This document shows, piece after piece, positions 56,881 to 64,000 of a stretch of 64,000 bases of DNA (its first letter is position 1; each line of letters opens with the position of its first letter). A program made the position numbers and the translations under genes. Below the pieces are notes generated by a model, which saw only the letters and a list, made by a program, of their open reading frames with translations, did no database searches and was not told where the DNA came from. Source of the DNA: Paractinoplanes ovalisporus (GTDB lineage Bacteria > Actinomycetota > Actinomycetes > Mycobacteriales > Micromonosporaceae); contig NZ_JAENHP010000024.1 of assembly GCF_016834655.1 (NCBI RefSeq), positions 92,895 to 156,894 of the forward strand. Direction: 5' to 3'.

Positions 56881-57048
56881 TCAGCCGGCGATCGACTTCA
56901 ACGCGTCACCCAGCGCGCTGGCCTCGTCCGGAGTCATCTCAACGACGAGACGGCCACCACCTTCCAGCGGGACACGCATGACGATGCCCCGACCCTCCTT
57001 GGTGACCTCCAGCGGACCATCGCCCGTCCGCGGCTTCATCGCCGCCAT
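56881..57048 (-). CDS. DUF3117 family small protein (Rv1211-like)
   Basis: A 55-residue protein found by direct translation: it starts MAAMKPRTGDGPLEVTKE, continues GRGIVMRVPLEGGGRLVVE and ends EASALGDALKSIAG. It is nearly identical in layout to M. tuberculosis Rv1211, reported as a calmodulin-like small protein. The family is almost universal in actinobacteria. ATG 57048 has GGGGAG 5-6 bases upstream, and a terminator follows. The exact function is unknown. Confidence 0.95.
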   Translation of the reverse strand: MAAMKPRTGDGPLEVTKEGRGIVMRVPLEGGGRLVVEMTPDEASALGDALKSIAG

Positions 57049-57107
57049 CTTGTCTCCCCTCAGACCTACATCAGGGTGTCGGTGGGTTCCCCCACAGCCA
57101 CTTCTTA

Positions 57108-57133
57108 CGCCGCGTGCTCAGCCCCACGCGGCG
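57108..57133. other. Hairpin upstream of the DUF3117 gene
   Basis: Perfect 9-base arms CGCCGCGTG and CACGCGGCG with an 8-base loop, about 60 bases upstream of the DUF3117 ATG. It may be part of the leader or a terminator of an unseen transcript. The remaining bases 57134-57256 hold no other evident feature. Confidence 0.4.
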
Positions 57134-57256
57134 CCGTACCTCGTTTCCGACCGGCGGCCGAGGGGCCATCGCGCGCGCTGACGCGACCCGGCCCACCGTG
57201 CCGATCAAACATTTTCCCTGATGAACACCGGCGAACCCAAACCCAGCCCGGGCGGA

Positions 57257-57295
57257 TGTGACAGCGTCTAGCATATCGTCTTTTGGGCTGTCACA
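57257..57295 (+). promoter_or_regulatory. Spaced inverted repeat, candidate PaaX operator
   Basis: TGTGACAGC (57257-57265) and GCTGTCACA (57287-57295) form a perfect 9-base inverted repeat. Centres are 30 bases apart, about three helical turns, so the half-sites face the same side of the DNA. The second arm ends 10 bases before the paaX ATG. Confidence 0.65.
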
Positions 57296-57305
57296 ATGTG
57301 CGGTC

Positions 57306-58115
57306 ATGCAGGCGCGGTCGGCACTCTTCGACCTGTACGGCGACTACCTCCGGCCGAGAGGCGGCCGCGCACCGGTTGCGGCCCTGGTCAGACTGCTTGC
57401 GCCGCTCGGCATAGCCCCGCCCGCGGTGCGCACGGCGGTGTCCCGCATGGTGCGCCAAGGGTGGCTGCACCCTATGCGATTGGTCTCCGGCCCCGGCTAT
57501 CTCCTGACCCCCAAGGCCGCGCGCCGTCTCGACGAGGCTTCGGCCCGGATCTACCGCACCGGCCGGGTCAGCTGGGACGGAAAGTTCGACCTGGTGCTGC
57601 TCCACGGCCAGCTCGGCAAGCGGGAGGCCGGGCGTCTGGCCTTCCTGGGTTACGGCGCTCTCGGTGAGTTCGCGTGGGTGGCCCCGCGGCCGGCCGAGGA
57701 GGTCGACGTCGTGCTCCGCGAGGCCGGGGTCGGCTACGAACGGTTCAGCGCGAGCCACGCGGCCGGGTCGCCGGGCGCCGCCGAAGTGGTGGGCAAGGCC
57801 TGGGACCTGCCCGAGCTGGCCCGGTCGTACGAGGACTTCGTCTCCGACCTGCGGCCGGTGGTGACCGCGGTGAACGCCCGCAGCAGCGACGAGGAGGCGT
57901 ACGCGGCCCGCTTCCACCTGGTGCACGCCTGGCGTTCGTTCCTGTTCCGCGACCCGCAGCTGCCCGCCACACTGCTGCCGGCGCGCTGGCCTGGGGCGAG
58001 CGCGGCCGGGTTCTTCGACCGGCACGCGTCCCGTCTGCGCCCCGCCGCCGATCGTTACGTCGAGCGATGCCTGCAACCGGCCAGTCGCAATCGTGTGGGA
58101 TTCTCAGAGCCATGA
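57306..58115 (+). CDS. PaaX family transcriptional regulator
   Basis: A 269-residue repressor of the PaaX type, which responds to phenylacetyl-CoA and controls phenylacetate catabolism. The N-terminal winged helix reads RSALFDLYGDYLRPRGG, then VRTAVSRMVRQGWLHPMR; the C-terminal domain has LVHAWRSFLFRDPQLPATLLPARWPG and ends in a DRYVERCL helix. ATG 57306 is chosen. The stop overlaps the ATG of the enoyl-CoA hydratase gene by 4 bases, so they are co-translated. The spaced inverted repeat upstream suggests autoregulation. Confidence 0.92.
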   Translation: MQARSALFDLYGDYLRPRGGRAPVAALVRLLAPLGIAPPAVRTAVSRMVRQGWLHPMRLVSGPGYLLTPKAARRLDEASARIYRTGRVSWDGKFDLVLLHGQLGKREAGRLAFLGYGALGEFAWVAPRPAEEVDVVLREAGVGYERFSASHAAGSPGAAEVVGKAWDLPELARSYEDFVSDLRPVVTAVNARSSDEEAYAARFHLVHAWRSFLFRDPQLPATLLPARWPGASAAGFFDRHASRLRPAADRYVERCLQPASRNRVGFSEP

Positions 58116-58945
58116 CTGCCGTCCAACCACCCCACCCGCCACCCGTGACCGGACTGAAGTCTGAGCATCTTCTTGTCGACCGCACCGGCGCGGTCGTCAC
58201 CTTGACGCTCAACCGCCCCGAGGCCATGAATGCCCTCACGGTCGACCTCAAGGAGGCGCTGCGCGACACGCTGGCCTCGCTGGAGAGCGACAAGTCGTGC
58301 CGGGCGATCGTGCTGGCCGGGGCGGGCACGGCATTCTGCGTCGGTCAGGACCTGCGCGAGCACGCCCAGCAGCTCGAGTCGGGGCGCACCGACCTCGACA
58401 CCGTACGGGCGCACTACAACCCGATCGCCCAGCGGCTGGCCAGCATGCCCAAGCCGGTCGTGGCGGCCGTCCGTGGCATGGCGGCCGGGGCCGGGGCATC
58501 GTTCGCGCTGCTGGCCGACTTCCGGATCGGCGGGCCCAAAACCGGTTTCCTGATGGCCTTCGCCAACGTCGGGCTGGCCGGCGACAGCGGCATCTCGTGG
58601 TCGCTGCCGCGGATCGTCGGGCACGCCCGCGCGCTCGAACTGCTGCTGCTGGCCGAGCCGGTGCGGGCCGCGAAGGCGTACGAAATGGGTCTGCTCTCGC
58701 GTCTGACCGAGGATGACGAGCAGGTGCTGCCGGCCGCGCAGGAGCTGGCCGAGCGCCTCGCCGCGGGCCCGACCGTGGCCTACGGAGCGATCAAGCGGGA
58801 ACTCTCCATCGGCGACGCGGGCACGCTGTCCGACGCGCTGGCGGCCGAGGCCCAGGCCCAGGCCATCTGCGGCGCGACGACCGACCACAAGGCCGCCGTC
58901 GACGCCTTCGTCAACAAGCAGAAGCCGGCCTTCGAGGGTCGCTGA
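58112..58945 (+). CDS. Enoyl-CoA hydratase/isomerase family protein (PaaG-like)
   Basis: A 277-residue crotonase-fold enzyme. The CoA-binding and oxyanion-hole stretches are LNRPEAMNALTVDLKEALRD, AGAGTAFCVGQDLREH and VRGMAAGAGASFALLADFRI, with AFANVGLAGDSGISWSLPRIVG in the catalytic region. The Gly-Asp-Ser-Gly region fits PaaG-type isomerases more than classic hydratases. Coupling to paaX suggests phenylacetate or related ring-cleavage metabolism. No other paa genes are in the window. Confidence 0.92.
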   Translation: MTAVQPPHPPPVTGLKSEHLLVDRTGAVVTLTLNRPEAMNALTVDLKEALRDTLASLESDKSCRAIVLAGAGTAFCVGQDLREHAQQLESGRTDLDTVRAHYNPIAQRLASMPKPVVAAVRGMAAGAGASFALLADFRIGGPKTGFLMAFANVGLAGDSGISWSLPRIVGHARALELLLLAEPVRAAKAYEMGLLSRLTEDDEQVLPAAQELAERLAAGPTVAYGAIKRELSIGDAGTLSDALAAEAQAQAICGATTDHKAAVDAFVNKQKPAFEGR

Positions 58946-58995
58946 CAGGTCACACCTATCAGCGGCGTCCTCGACTGCTACTAGCTGCTCTGACC

Positions 58996-59133
58996 GCAAC
59001 CAGAGTCGGATTTCGCCCGTCAATGACTTGGGCACCGAAAACGGCTAGCGAAGCGAGGCCGTTTTTGGCGCCCAAGTCATTGACCTTCTGGGGCGAAATC
59101 CCGGAGCCGCGGAGCGGCGACCAGCTAGCTCAG
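58996..59133. repeat. Copy A of a repeated inverted-repeat element
   Basis: About 138 bases, over 85% identical by eye to copy B (60041-60177) and in the same orientation. The outer arms GATTTCGCCC and GGGCGAAATC and the inner AATGACTTGGGC and GCCCAAGTCATT fold into a long hairpin. It abuts the trypsin gene stop. Confidence 0.93.
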
Positions 59134-59925
59134 GGAAGCGGCCGCGGAGCGGATCGCGCCGGAGAAGTAGCTGACCTGGGTGTAGACGCCGGGCTTGTTC
59201 GGACGGGCGCAGCCGTCGCCCCAGCTCACGATGCCGACCTGAACCCAGGCGTTGCTGGCGTCGCGGCGGAACATCGGGCCGCCGGAGTCGCCCTGGCAGG
59301 TGTCGACGCCGCCCGCGGTGTAGCCGGCGCAGATCTCCTCGGCCGCGATGACCTGGCCGCCGTACATCGACGACGAGTTGCAGGTGGAGTCGCTGACGAA
59401 CGGCACGGTCGCCTTCAGCATGTACCGCTGCTGCGCGCCGCCCTCACGGTTGGCGCCCCAGCCGGCGATCGTGAACGTGCCCGAGTCGTTCGCCGTGCTG
59501 GTCGCGATCGGCAGCGTGGCCAGGCCGGTGACCGGGCTGGAGAGGCGGATGAAGGCCCAGTCGTCGCCGTTGCCGTTGTAGCCCGGCGCGCGGTAGACGT
59601 AGTTCGACGTACGGGTGATCCGGCTGCTCGACTGCAGGTCGACGACGCCCAGCGTGGCCGTGATCGAGGTGTTGGTGCCGGTGCGGCTCACGCAGTGCGC
59701 GGCCGTGAGCACCAGGGTCGGGCTGTAGAGGGCGCCGCCGCAGCCCATCGACAGACGCACCATCCATGGGAACTCACCCTGGGTGGCCCGGCTGCCGCCG
59801 ACCACCGAAGGAGCGACCACGCCGTCGCCCGGAGGCGCGGTCGGCGCCGCCTCGGCGGTCGTGCCCCACGCCGCCACGGTGAGCGCGGCCACGGCCGTGC
59901 TCACAAGAATCCGCCACTTGACCAT
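59125..59925 (-). CDS. Secreted trypsin-like serine protease (S1)
   Basis: A 266-residue exported protease. Signal peptide residues 1-27 (VSTAVAALTVAAWGTTAEA), a short propeptide, and a mature enzyme starting VVGG at residue 41. The triad is His77 (TAAHC), Asp122 (DDWAFIRL) and Ser214 (GDSGGP). Asp208, six before the Ser, gives trypsin-like Lys/Arg specificity. Three Cys pairs fit disulfides. It resembles Streptomyces griseus trypsin. Both ends are flanked by a copy of the same repeated element. Start ATG 59925. Confidence 0.95.
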   Translation of the reverse strand: MVKWRILVSTAVAALTVAAWGTTAEAAPTAPPGDGVVAPSVVGGSRATQGEFPWMVRLSMGCGGALYSPTLVLTAAHCVSRTGTNTSITATLGVVDLQSSSRITRTSNYVYRAPGYNGNGDDWAFIRLSSPVTGLATLPIATSTANDSGTFTIAGWGANREGGAQQRYMLKATVPFVSDSTCNSSSMYGGQVIAAEEICAGYTAGGVDTCQGDSGGPMFRRDASNAWVQVGIVSWGDGCARPNKPGVYTQVSYFSGAIRSAAASLS

Positions 59926-60040
59926 TCGGTCCTCCCACCACGAGCGCGCCCGGTAGAACGCGATTGGGGAGGAGCCTAGGCATTGAGATTCATGTATGTA
60001 ACGATCCCAAAACCGTCATATTGTCAGCAGTGTTCCCACA

Positions 60041-60177
60041 GCAACCACAGTCGGATTTCGCCCGTCGATGACTTGGGCTCTGAAAACGGCTAGCGAAGCG
60101 AGGCCGTTTTCAGCGCCCAAGTCATCGGCCTCCCGGGGCGAAATCCCGGAGCCGCGGAGCGGCGACCAGCAAGCTCA
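60041..60177. repeat. Copy B of a repeated inverted-repeat element
   Basis: About 137 bases. Arms GATTTCGCCC and GGGCGAAATC, and GATGACTTGGGC and GCCCAAGTCATC, can form the same long hairpin as copy A. It ends 3 bases before the stop of the gene at 60180, in the same position relative to that gene as copy A to the trypsin gene. Confidence 0.93.
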
Positions 60178-60179
60178 GC

Positions 60180-60716
60180 TCAGTCCTCGTCTTCCTCTTC
60201 GGGGTCCTGGTTGGCCTCCTCGCCCAGCACGAAGGCCTGCATGGCCAGCTCGTTGCCGGAGGGCCAGACGTAGGTCGGCAGCTCGACCGGGCCCAGCTCG
60301 AGCACGTGGGACCAGAACTGGCGCACCGCCTCGGCCGGGGTCGCCGCCTCGATCGGCAGCGCGACGCTGACCAGCCAGGTCTTCTTGTCGCCGGCGGCGG
60401 TGACCCCGCCGATCGCCTCGGCCAGGCCGCGGAACACCGCGGGGTCGACCGGAGCGATGCGGACGTGGTCGTCGAGGCCCAGCTCGCTCGCGGAGACCGG
60501 CTGGTCGAAGGCGCGGCGCAGGTAGGCCAGCACGAGGTCGTCGCCGTCGGCCGGCACCGCCTGGGCCAGCGCCACGACCTCACCGTCCGCGACCAGCAAC
60601 ACCTCGTCGTCGGGACCGATCGGACCCGCGCCGCCCGACACCGCCACGGTGTCGTGGTGGAACAGGCGCTCGGTCGCCCACCGATCCGCCGGAATGATCA
60701 CCGCCCACTGAGCCAT
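60180..60716 (-). CDS. Hypothetical protein, 178 residues
   Basis: Not recognised. A soluble protein starting MAQWAVIIPADRWATERLF, beta-rich with DEVLLVADGEVVALAQAVP and FDQPVSASELGLDDHVRIAPVDP. The C-terminus is an acidic tail (EEANQDPEEEDED). ATG 60716 is preferred; an ATG 3 codons earlier is possible. It overlaps no gene, but its 5' end is 13 bases from the stop of tag on the same strand, so it is likely co-transcribed with it. Copy B of the repeated element follows. Confidence 0.78.
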   Translation of the reverse strand: MAQWAVIIPADRWATERLFHHDTVAVSGGAGPIGPDDEVLLVADGEVVALAQAVPADGDDLVLAYLRRAFDQPVSASELGLDDHVRIAPVDPAVFRGLAEAIGGVTAAGDKKTWLVSVALPIEAATPAEAVRQFWSHVLELGPVELPTYVWPSGNELAMQAFVLGEEANQDPEEEDED

Positions 60717-60729
60717 GCCGACCATCTCA

Positions 60730-61329
60730 TCACGGGGCCGGTCGGGCACCGACCAGTGGGACCCAGCAGCCCGCCAGATGGTCGTCGACCATCCCCGTCG
60801 CCTGCATCAACGCGTATGCCGTGGTGGGGCCGACGAACCTGAAGCCGCGCTTCTTGAGGTCTTTGGCCATCGCCTGGCTCTCGGGCGTGATGGCCGGGAC
60901 GTCGGCCCGGGTCGCGGGGCGGGGCGGCCGCGGGGCCGGGGCATAGGACCAGAGCAGCGCGTCGAGGCCGTCGGGCAGGTCGGCCGCGACCCGGGCATTG
61001 GCCAGCGCGGCATCGATCTTCATGCGGTTGCGGACGATGCCGGTGTCGGCCATCAGCCGGGCGGCGTCGCTCTCGGAGAACGCGGCGACCTTCTCGATCG
61101 AGAACCCGGCGAACGCGGCCCGGAACGCCGGACGTTTGCGCAGGATCGTGATCCAGGACAGCCCCGACTGGAACGCCTCGAGGCACATCCGCTCGAAAAG
61201 GGCGTCGTCGCCGTGCACGACCTGGCCCCACTCGGAGTCGTGATAAGGCAGGTAGTCGGGGGTGCTGCCGCCCCAGAAGCAGCGAGCCCGGCCGTCAGCG
61301 CCGACGACCAGGCCGGTGGTGTCTGTCAT
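60730..61329 (-). CDS. tag: DNA-3-methyladenine glycosylase I
   Basis: A 199-residue repair enzyme that removes 3-methyladenine from DNA. Tag signatures are RCFWGGSTPDYLPYHDSEWG at the start, LCLEAFQSGLSWITILRKRPAFR-like (residue 50-72; CLEAFQSGLSWITILRK seen), GIVRNRMKI, and FRFVGPTTAYALMQATGMV. The zinc Cys and His of this family (Cys17, His30 and C-terminal HLAGCW) are present. Start ATG 61329. In M. tuberculosis the homologue Rv1210 is next to DUF3117 (Rv1211). Confidence 0.95.
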   Translation of the reverse strand: MTDTTGLVVGADGRARCFWGGSTPDYLPYHDSEWGQVVHGDDALFERMCLEAFQSGLSWITILRKRPAFRAAFAGFSIEKVAAFSESDAARLMADTGIVRNRMKIDAALANARVAADLPDGLDALLWSYAPAPRPPRPATRADVPAITPESQAMAKDLKKRGFRFVGPTTAYALMQATGMVDDHLAGCWVPLVGARPAP

Positions 61330-61364
61330 GGCGCCTACCGTAAAGGCGACCTACGACAGAAAAC

Positions 61365-61862
61365 TCAGGGCAGCTTGCCCTGCTCGACCAAGCGGCCGAA
61401 CTTCTTCAGGGCGCCGGTGAAGCCCAGCTTCGATCCGGGCCAGAGCACCGGCCAGGCGATCTTGCCGATCGGGCCGGCCGGCAGCTGGAACCACTCGTGC
61501 AGCACGACCTGGGTGCGATCGCCCGACATGGGCGTGCACCGCATCGTGCCCGGGCCCCGCAGCACGGTGCCGCAGTGCACGACCCTGACCTCGTACGGCG
61601 GATTGACCTTGACCACCCGCAACTCGTCGCGCAGCGCCGCAGGGCCGAGCGCGGTGACCGCCTCGACCAGGCTGCCCTCGCCGCCGTCCCCCTCGACCAC
61701 CCGGACCTTGGTGAACGGGATCCAGTCGGACTGCTTCTCCCAGTTGAGGAACGCGTCGAAGACCCGCCGGGCGGGGGCGTTGACGATGACCGTGGCGGTC
61801 ACCTCGCCCGAGCCGGGCTGGGCGGCGTCGCCGAGACCGTCGACCGGTTCGGTCGCGCTCAC
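61365..61862 (-). CDS. SRPBCC family (polyketide cyclase/START-like) protein
   Basis: A 165-residue protein with the helix-grip fold: TATVIVNAPARRVFDAFLNWEKQSDWIPFTKVRVVEGDGGEG, VRVVHCGTVLRGPG and a C-terminal helix (GFTGALKKFGRLVE). Such domains bind hydrophobic ligands or act as cyclases; the ligand is unknown. The GTG overlaps the DivIVA-domain gene stop by 4 bases, so the two are translationally coupled. Start GTG 61862. Confidence 0.87.
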   Translation of the reverse strand: MSATEPVDGLGDAAQPGSGEVTATVIVNAPARRVFDAFLNWEKQSDWIPFTKVRVVEGDGGEGSLVEAVTALGPAALRDELRVVKVNPPYEVRVVHCGTVLRGPGTMRCTPMSGDRTQVVLHEWFQLPAGPIGKIAWPVLWPGSKLGFTGALKKFGRLVEQGKLP

Positions 61863-62368
61863 CGCGGCTCCGCCGGCTCGGTGCGGGCCTTCTCGCCGGC
61901 CGGAACGGGGGCGTCGTCGGGCACCGCCTCGGGCTGGGCGGGCGTCACCTGTATCTGGATCTCGCCGCTCGGAGCGGGCGCGGCCGGGGCGGTGGCCTGC
62001 TCGGAGGGGGCGACCGCGGCCTCGCGCGCGCGGCGGAGCACGTCGGCATCCGCCTCACGGCCGTCGCGCAGCGCCGCGACCTCGGCCTCGAGCACGCCGA
62101 TCAGCTCGCCCTTGTAGCCGATGTCGTAGGCGGCGCGCTGGAGCGCCTGGTCGACCTGGGACATGCGGTAGCCGCGCCAGGCCGTGTCGAACTTGGTGCG
62201 GGCCACGTCCTCCTCACCGAGCGGCCGGTCGCTGGGCAGCGGCACGGCGGCGCCATCCGGCTCGACGGGCGTCAATGCGTTGTCGCCGCCACCGATCATC
62301 ACGGTCACGCCGAACACGATCGCGGCGACGACCAACGCCACGACGATGAAGAGGAGAAGCTGGCCCAT
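61859..62368 (-). CDS. Membrane-anchored DivIVA-domain protein
   Basis: A 169-residue protein. An N-terminal helix (LLLFIVVALVVAAIVFGVTVMI) is followed by a short linker and a DivIVA/Wag31-type motif (ARTKFDTAWRGYRMSQVDQALQRAAYDI), a coiled-coil stretch (VLEAEVAALRDGREADADVLRRAREAA) and a Pro/Ala-rich tail. ATG 62368 is the only methionine start close to the helix. Such small DivIVA-like proteins (Rv1209 is one) may help place the growth machinery; the role is unproven. Confidence 0.87.
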   Translation of the reverse strand: MGQLLLFIVVALVVAAIVFGVTVMIGGGDNALTPVEPDGAAVPLPSDRPLGEEDVARTKFDTAWRGYRMSQVDQALQRAAYDIGYKGELIGVLEAEVAALRDGREADADVLRRAREAAVAPSEQATAPAAPAPSGEIQIQVTPAQPEAVPDDAPVPAGEKARTEPAEPR

Positions 62369-62437
62369 GCGCACGATGTTGGCATGCCGGACAGCGCGTG
62401 GCGAGTCCGCCACCCCGACACGCCCGACTGCGGGTGC

Positions 62438-62815
62438 TCAGGTCCAGGTCAGGATCTTTTTCCGCCAGGCGTAGAGGATGCCCAGCGCGAGGACCGCCAC
62501 GAAGACGCCCATCTCGGTCACGGTGGCCCAGCCGAAGCCGGGCCGATCGAAGACAACCGCCCACGGAAAGAGAAAAACGGCCTCCACGGCGAAAAGCACA
62601 TAGAGGTACGCGTAGACGTAGTAGCGGATCTGGGCCTGGGCCCAGTCGCCGCCGACCGGGTCGATGCCGCTCTCGTACGAGACGTATTTGCCCGGTGGCT
62701 CGGCCGGAGCGGCCGGTCGCAGCAGTTTGTTGGCCGCGAACGCGCCCACGAAGACGAGAACGCCGGCCGCCGCTACCAGCCCGAGCGTGGCGTACGACCC
62801 CAGATACCCGTCCAC
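62438..62815 (-). CDS. nuoA: NADH-quinone oxidoreductase subunit A, isolated
   Basis: A 125-residue, three-helix membrane subunit of complex I. The N-terminal helix is LGLVAAAGVLVFVGAFAANKLL. The conserved loop KYVSYESGIDPVGGDWAQAQIRYYVYAYLYVLFAVEAVFLFPWAV carries the family's E-(S/C)-G pattern, and the last helix is VFVAVLALGILYAW. Start GTG 62815 (weak site). No other nuo gene is adjacent, which is unusual for nuoA. Divergent from korA, 179 bases apart. Confidence 0.93.
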   Translation of the reverse strand: MDGYLGSYATLGLVAAAGVLVFVGAFAANKLLRPAAPAEPPGKYVSYESGIDPVGGDWAQAQIRYYVYAYLYVLFAVEAVFLFPWAVVFDRPGFGWATVTEMGVFVAVLALGILYAWRKKILTWT

Positions 62816-62994
62816 GATCGGACAGCGTAGCCGGATAGTGGACTCCGGTGGTTCCACTAAGCCCGCCCTGGCTACTGTGGTCAACGGCCTTGCCCCGGCT
62901 CGTAAGGACCGGCGACGTAGGCTGGAGATGACTACGCGGGCCGGCCCACAGACGTGCTCACCGCGCCGGCCGGCACCATTGGGAGGTTGCGAAC

Positions 62995-64000
62995 GTGTCC
63001 GCTTCCGCTGGAGCGAAGCGAGTCGAACAGCTGGATCGGGTGGTCATCCGTTTCGCCGGCGACTCGGGCGACGGCATGCAGCTGACCGGTGACCGATTCA
63101 CCTCGGAAACCGCCCAGTTGGGTAATGACATCTCCACTCTGCCGAACTTCCCGGCCGAGATCCGGGCGCCTGCGGGCACCTTGCCGGGCGTGTCGAGTTT
63201 CCAGGTGCATTTCGCCGACTACGACATCCTCACGCCCGGTGACTCGCCGAACGTGCTGGTCGCGATGAACCCGGCCGCGCTCAAGGCCAACCTGGCCGAC
63301 CTGCCCGCGGGCGCCGACATCATCGTCAACACCGACGAGTTCACCAGGCGCAACCTGGCCAAGGTCGGTTACGCGGTGAGCCCGCTCGAGGACGGGTCGC
63401 TGTCGGAGTATGCCGTGCACCCGGTTGCTCTCACGTCGATGACGGTGGGTGCGCTGGCCGAGCTCGGGGTCGCCAAGAAGGACGCCGAGCGGGCCAAGAA
63501 CATGTTCGCGCTCGGGTTGTTGAGCTGGATGTATTCGCGTCCGTTCGAGTCGACCCTGCGGTTCCTGGAGGCGAAGTTCGCCAAACGCCCCGACCTGGTC
63601 GCGGCGAACAAGGCCGCCTTCCAGGCCGGGTGGAACTTCGGTGAGACGACCGAAGACTTCGCTGTGCGGTACGAGGTGAAACCCGCCCGCATGAAGCCGG
63701 GCACGTATCGCAACATCACCGGTAACCAGGCGCTCGCGTTGGGCCTGGTCGCGGCGTGCGTCAAATCGAAACTGCCGCTGTTTCTGGGCGCCTACCCGAT
63801 CACCCCGGCCTCCGACATCCTGCACGAGCTGTCGAAGCACAAGAAGTTCGGCATCACGACGATGCAGGCCGAAGACGAGATCGCCGCCATCGGGGCCGCG
63901 CTCGGAGCCTCGTACGGCGGCGCTCTGGGGGTCACCACCACCTCCGGGCCGGGTGTGGCGCTCAAGGGCGAGACGATCTCACTGGCCATCGCCTTGGAGC
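62995..64000 (+). CDS. korA: 2-oxoglutarate:ferredoxin oxidoreductase-type alpha subunit (KorA), partial
   Basis: The first 335 residues of a thiamine-diphosphate-dependent 2-oxoacid:acceptor oxidoreductase, cut by the window end. The N-terminal gamma-like part reads RVVIRFAGDSGDGMQLTGDRF, TAQLGNDISTLPNFPAEIRAPAGT and SSFQVHFADYDILTPGD. The alpha part starts GNQALALGLVAACVKSKLPLFLGAYPITPASDILHEL and continues ITTMQAEDEIAAIGAALGASYGGALGVTTTSGPGVALKGE. KorAB feeds the TCA cycle via ferredoxin in place of 2-oxoglutarate dehydrogenase. Start GTG 62995 has GGGAGG 8 bases upstream; korB is expected past the window edge. Confidence 0.95.
   Translation, partial: MSASAGAKRVEQLDRVVIRFAGDSGDGMQLTGDRFTSETAQLGNDISTLPNFPAEIRAPAGTLPGVSSFQVHFADYDILTPGDSPNVLVAMNPAALKANLADLPAGADIIVNTDEFTRRNLAKVGYAVSPLEDGSLSEYAVHPVALTSMTVGALAELGVAKKDAERAKNMFALGLLSWMYSRPFESTLRFLEAKFAKRPDLVAANKAAFQAGWNFGETTEDFAVRYEVKPARMKPGTYRNITGNQALALGLVAACVKSKLPLFLGAYPITPASDILHELSKHKKFGITTMQAEDEIAAIGAALGASYGGALGVTTTSGPGVALKGETISLAIALE

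Overview
This is high-GC actinobacterial DNA. Coding density is high, GTG and TTG starts are common, and neighbouring genes often overlap by 4 bases. It carries an actinobacterial Pmt, TatB, a Glp/GlpR-type divisome locus, a DUF3117 protein, a Rv2578c-type radical SAM enzyme and an Uma2 gene. Together these suggest a filamentous actinomycete, most likely Micromonosporaceae (Actinoplanes-like); that is inference from gene content, as no rRNA is present. No prophage, insertion sequence, CRISPR array or classical biosynthetic cluster was seen.

Region 1 (1-13.7 kb) is a conserved housekeeping block: ABC-F ATPase, ispE, an intruding Uma2 gene, rsmA, tatD, two unknown genes, a secreted PKD-type protein, metG, a membrane protein, rsmI and pmt. 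With region 3 it mirrors the M. tuberculosis order Rv0991c-Rv1011. Region 2 (13.7-23.3 kb) is an accessory insertion in that backbone: a two-gene exopolysaccharide locus (deacetylase-glycosyltransferase fusion plus membrane partner), a GAF/histidine-kinase-like protein that has lost its catalytic residues, secreted proteins, and tRNA-Ala(CGC). Region 3 (23.4-30.5 kb) returns to the backbone: glpR/sepX, rimJ-like, glp (MoeA-like) and galU, with a diguanylate cyclase placed just upstream, then 5-FCL and a Ruc-like zinc-ribbon/poly-Ser protein directly behind a CIRCE (HrcA) operator.

Region 4 (31-46 kb) is mixed: small membrane proteins, a Fur repressor, an MpaB-type protein, a RecB-like Fe-S nuclease, MarC, a PHP phosphoesterase, a PH-domain protein, a TrmH-type methyltransferase, thioredoxin, and a radical SAM gene that has a perfect LexA/SOS box 10 bases before its ATG and an intein in its iron-sulfur cysteine motif. 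Region 5 (46-58 kb) holds an EamA exporter, a HAD protein, PhzF, then mgtE-N/DUF1003/mrp, tatB, htrA, an O-methyltransferase, pepA and DUF3117. This resembles M. tuberculosis Rv1232c-Rv1211, but sigE-rseA is missing. Region 6 (57-64 kb) has paaX with an enoyl-CoA hydratase, a secreted trypsin bracketed by two copies of a roughly 137-base inverted-repeat element, tag, SRPBCC and DivIVA-domain genes, a lone nuoA and the start of korA.

A recurring oddity is short tandem duplication at gene 3' ends (units of 10, 21, 23, 29, 33 and 52 bases). Several arrays include or touch a stop codon; the clearest is the four-copy array between the O-methyltransferase and pepA.
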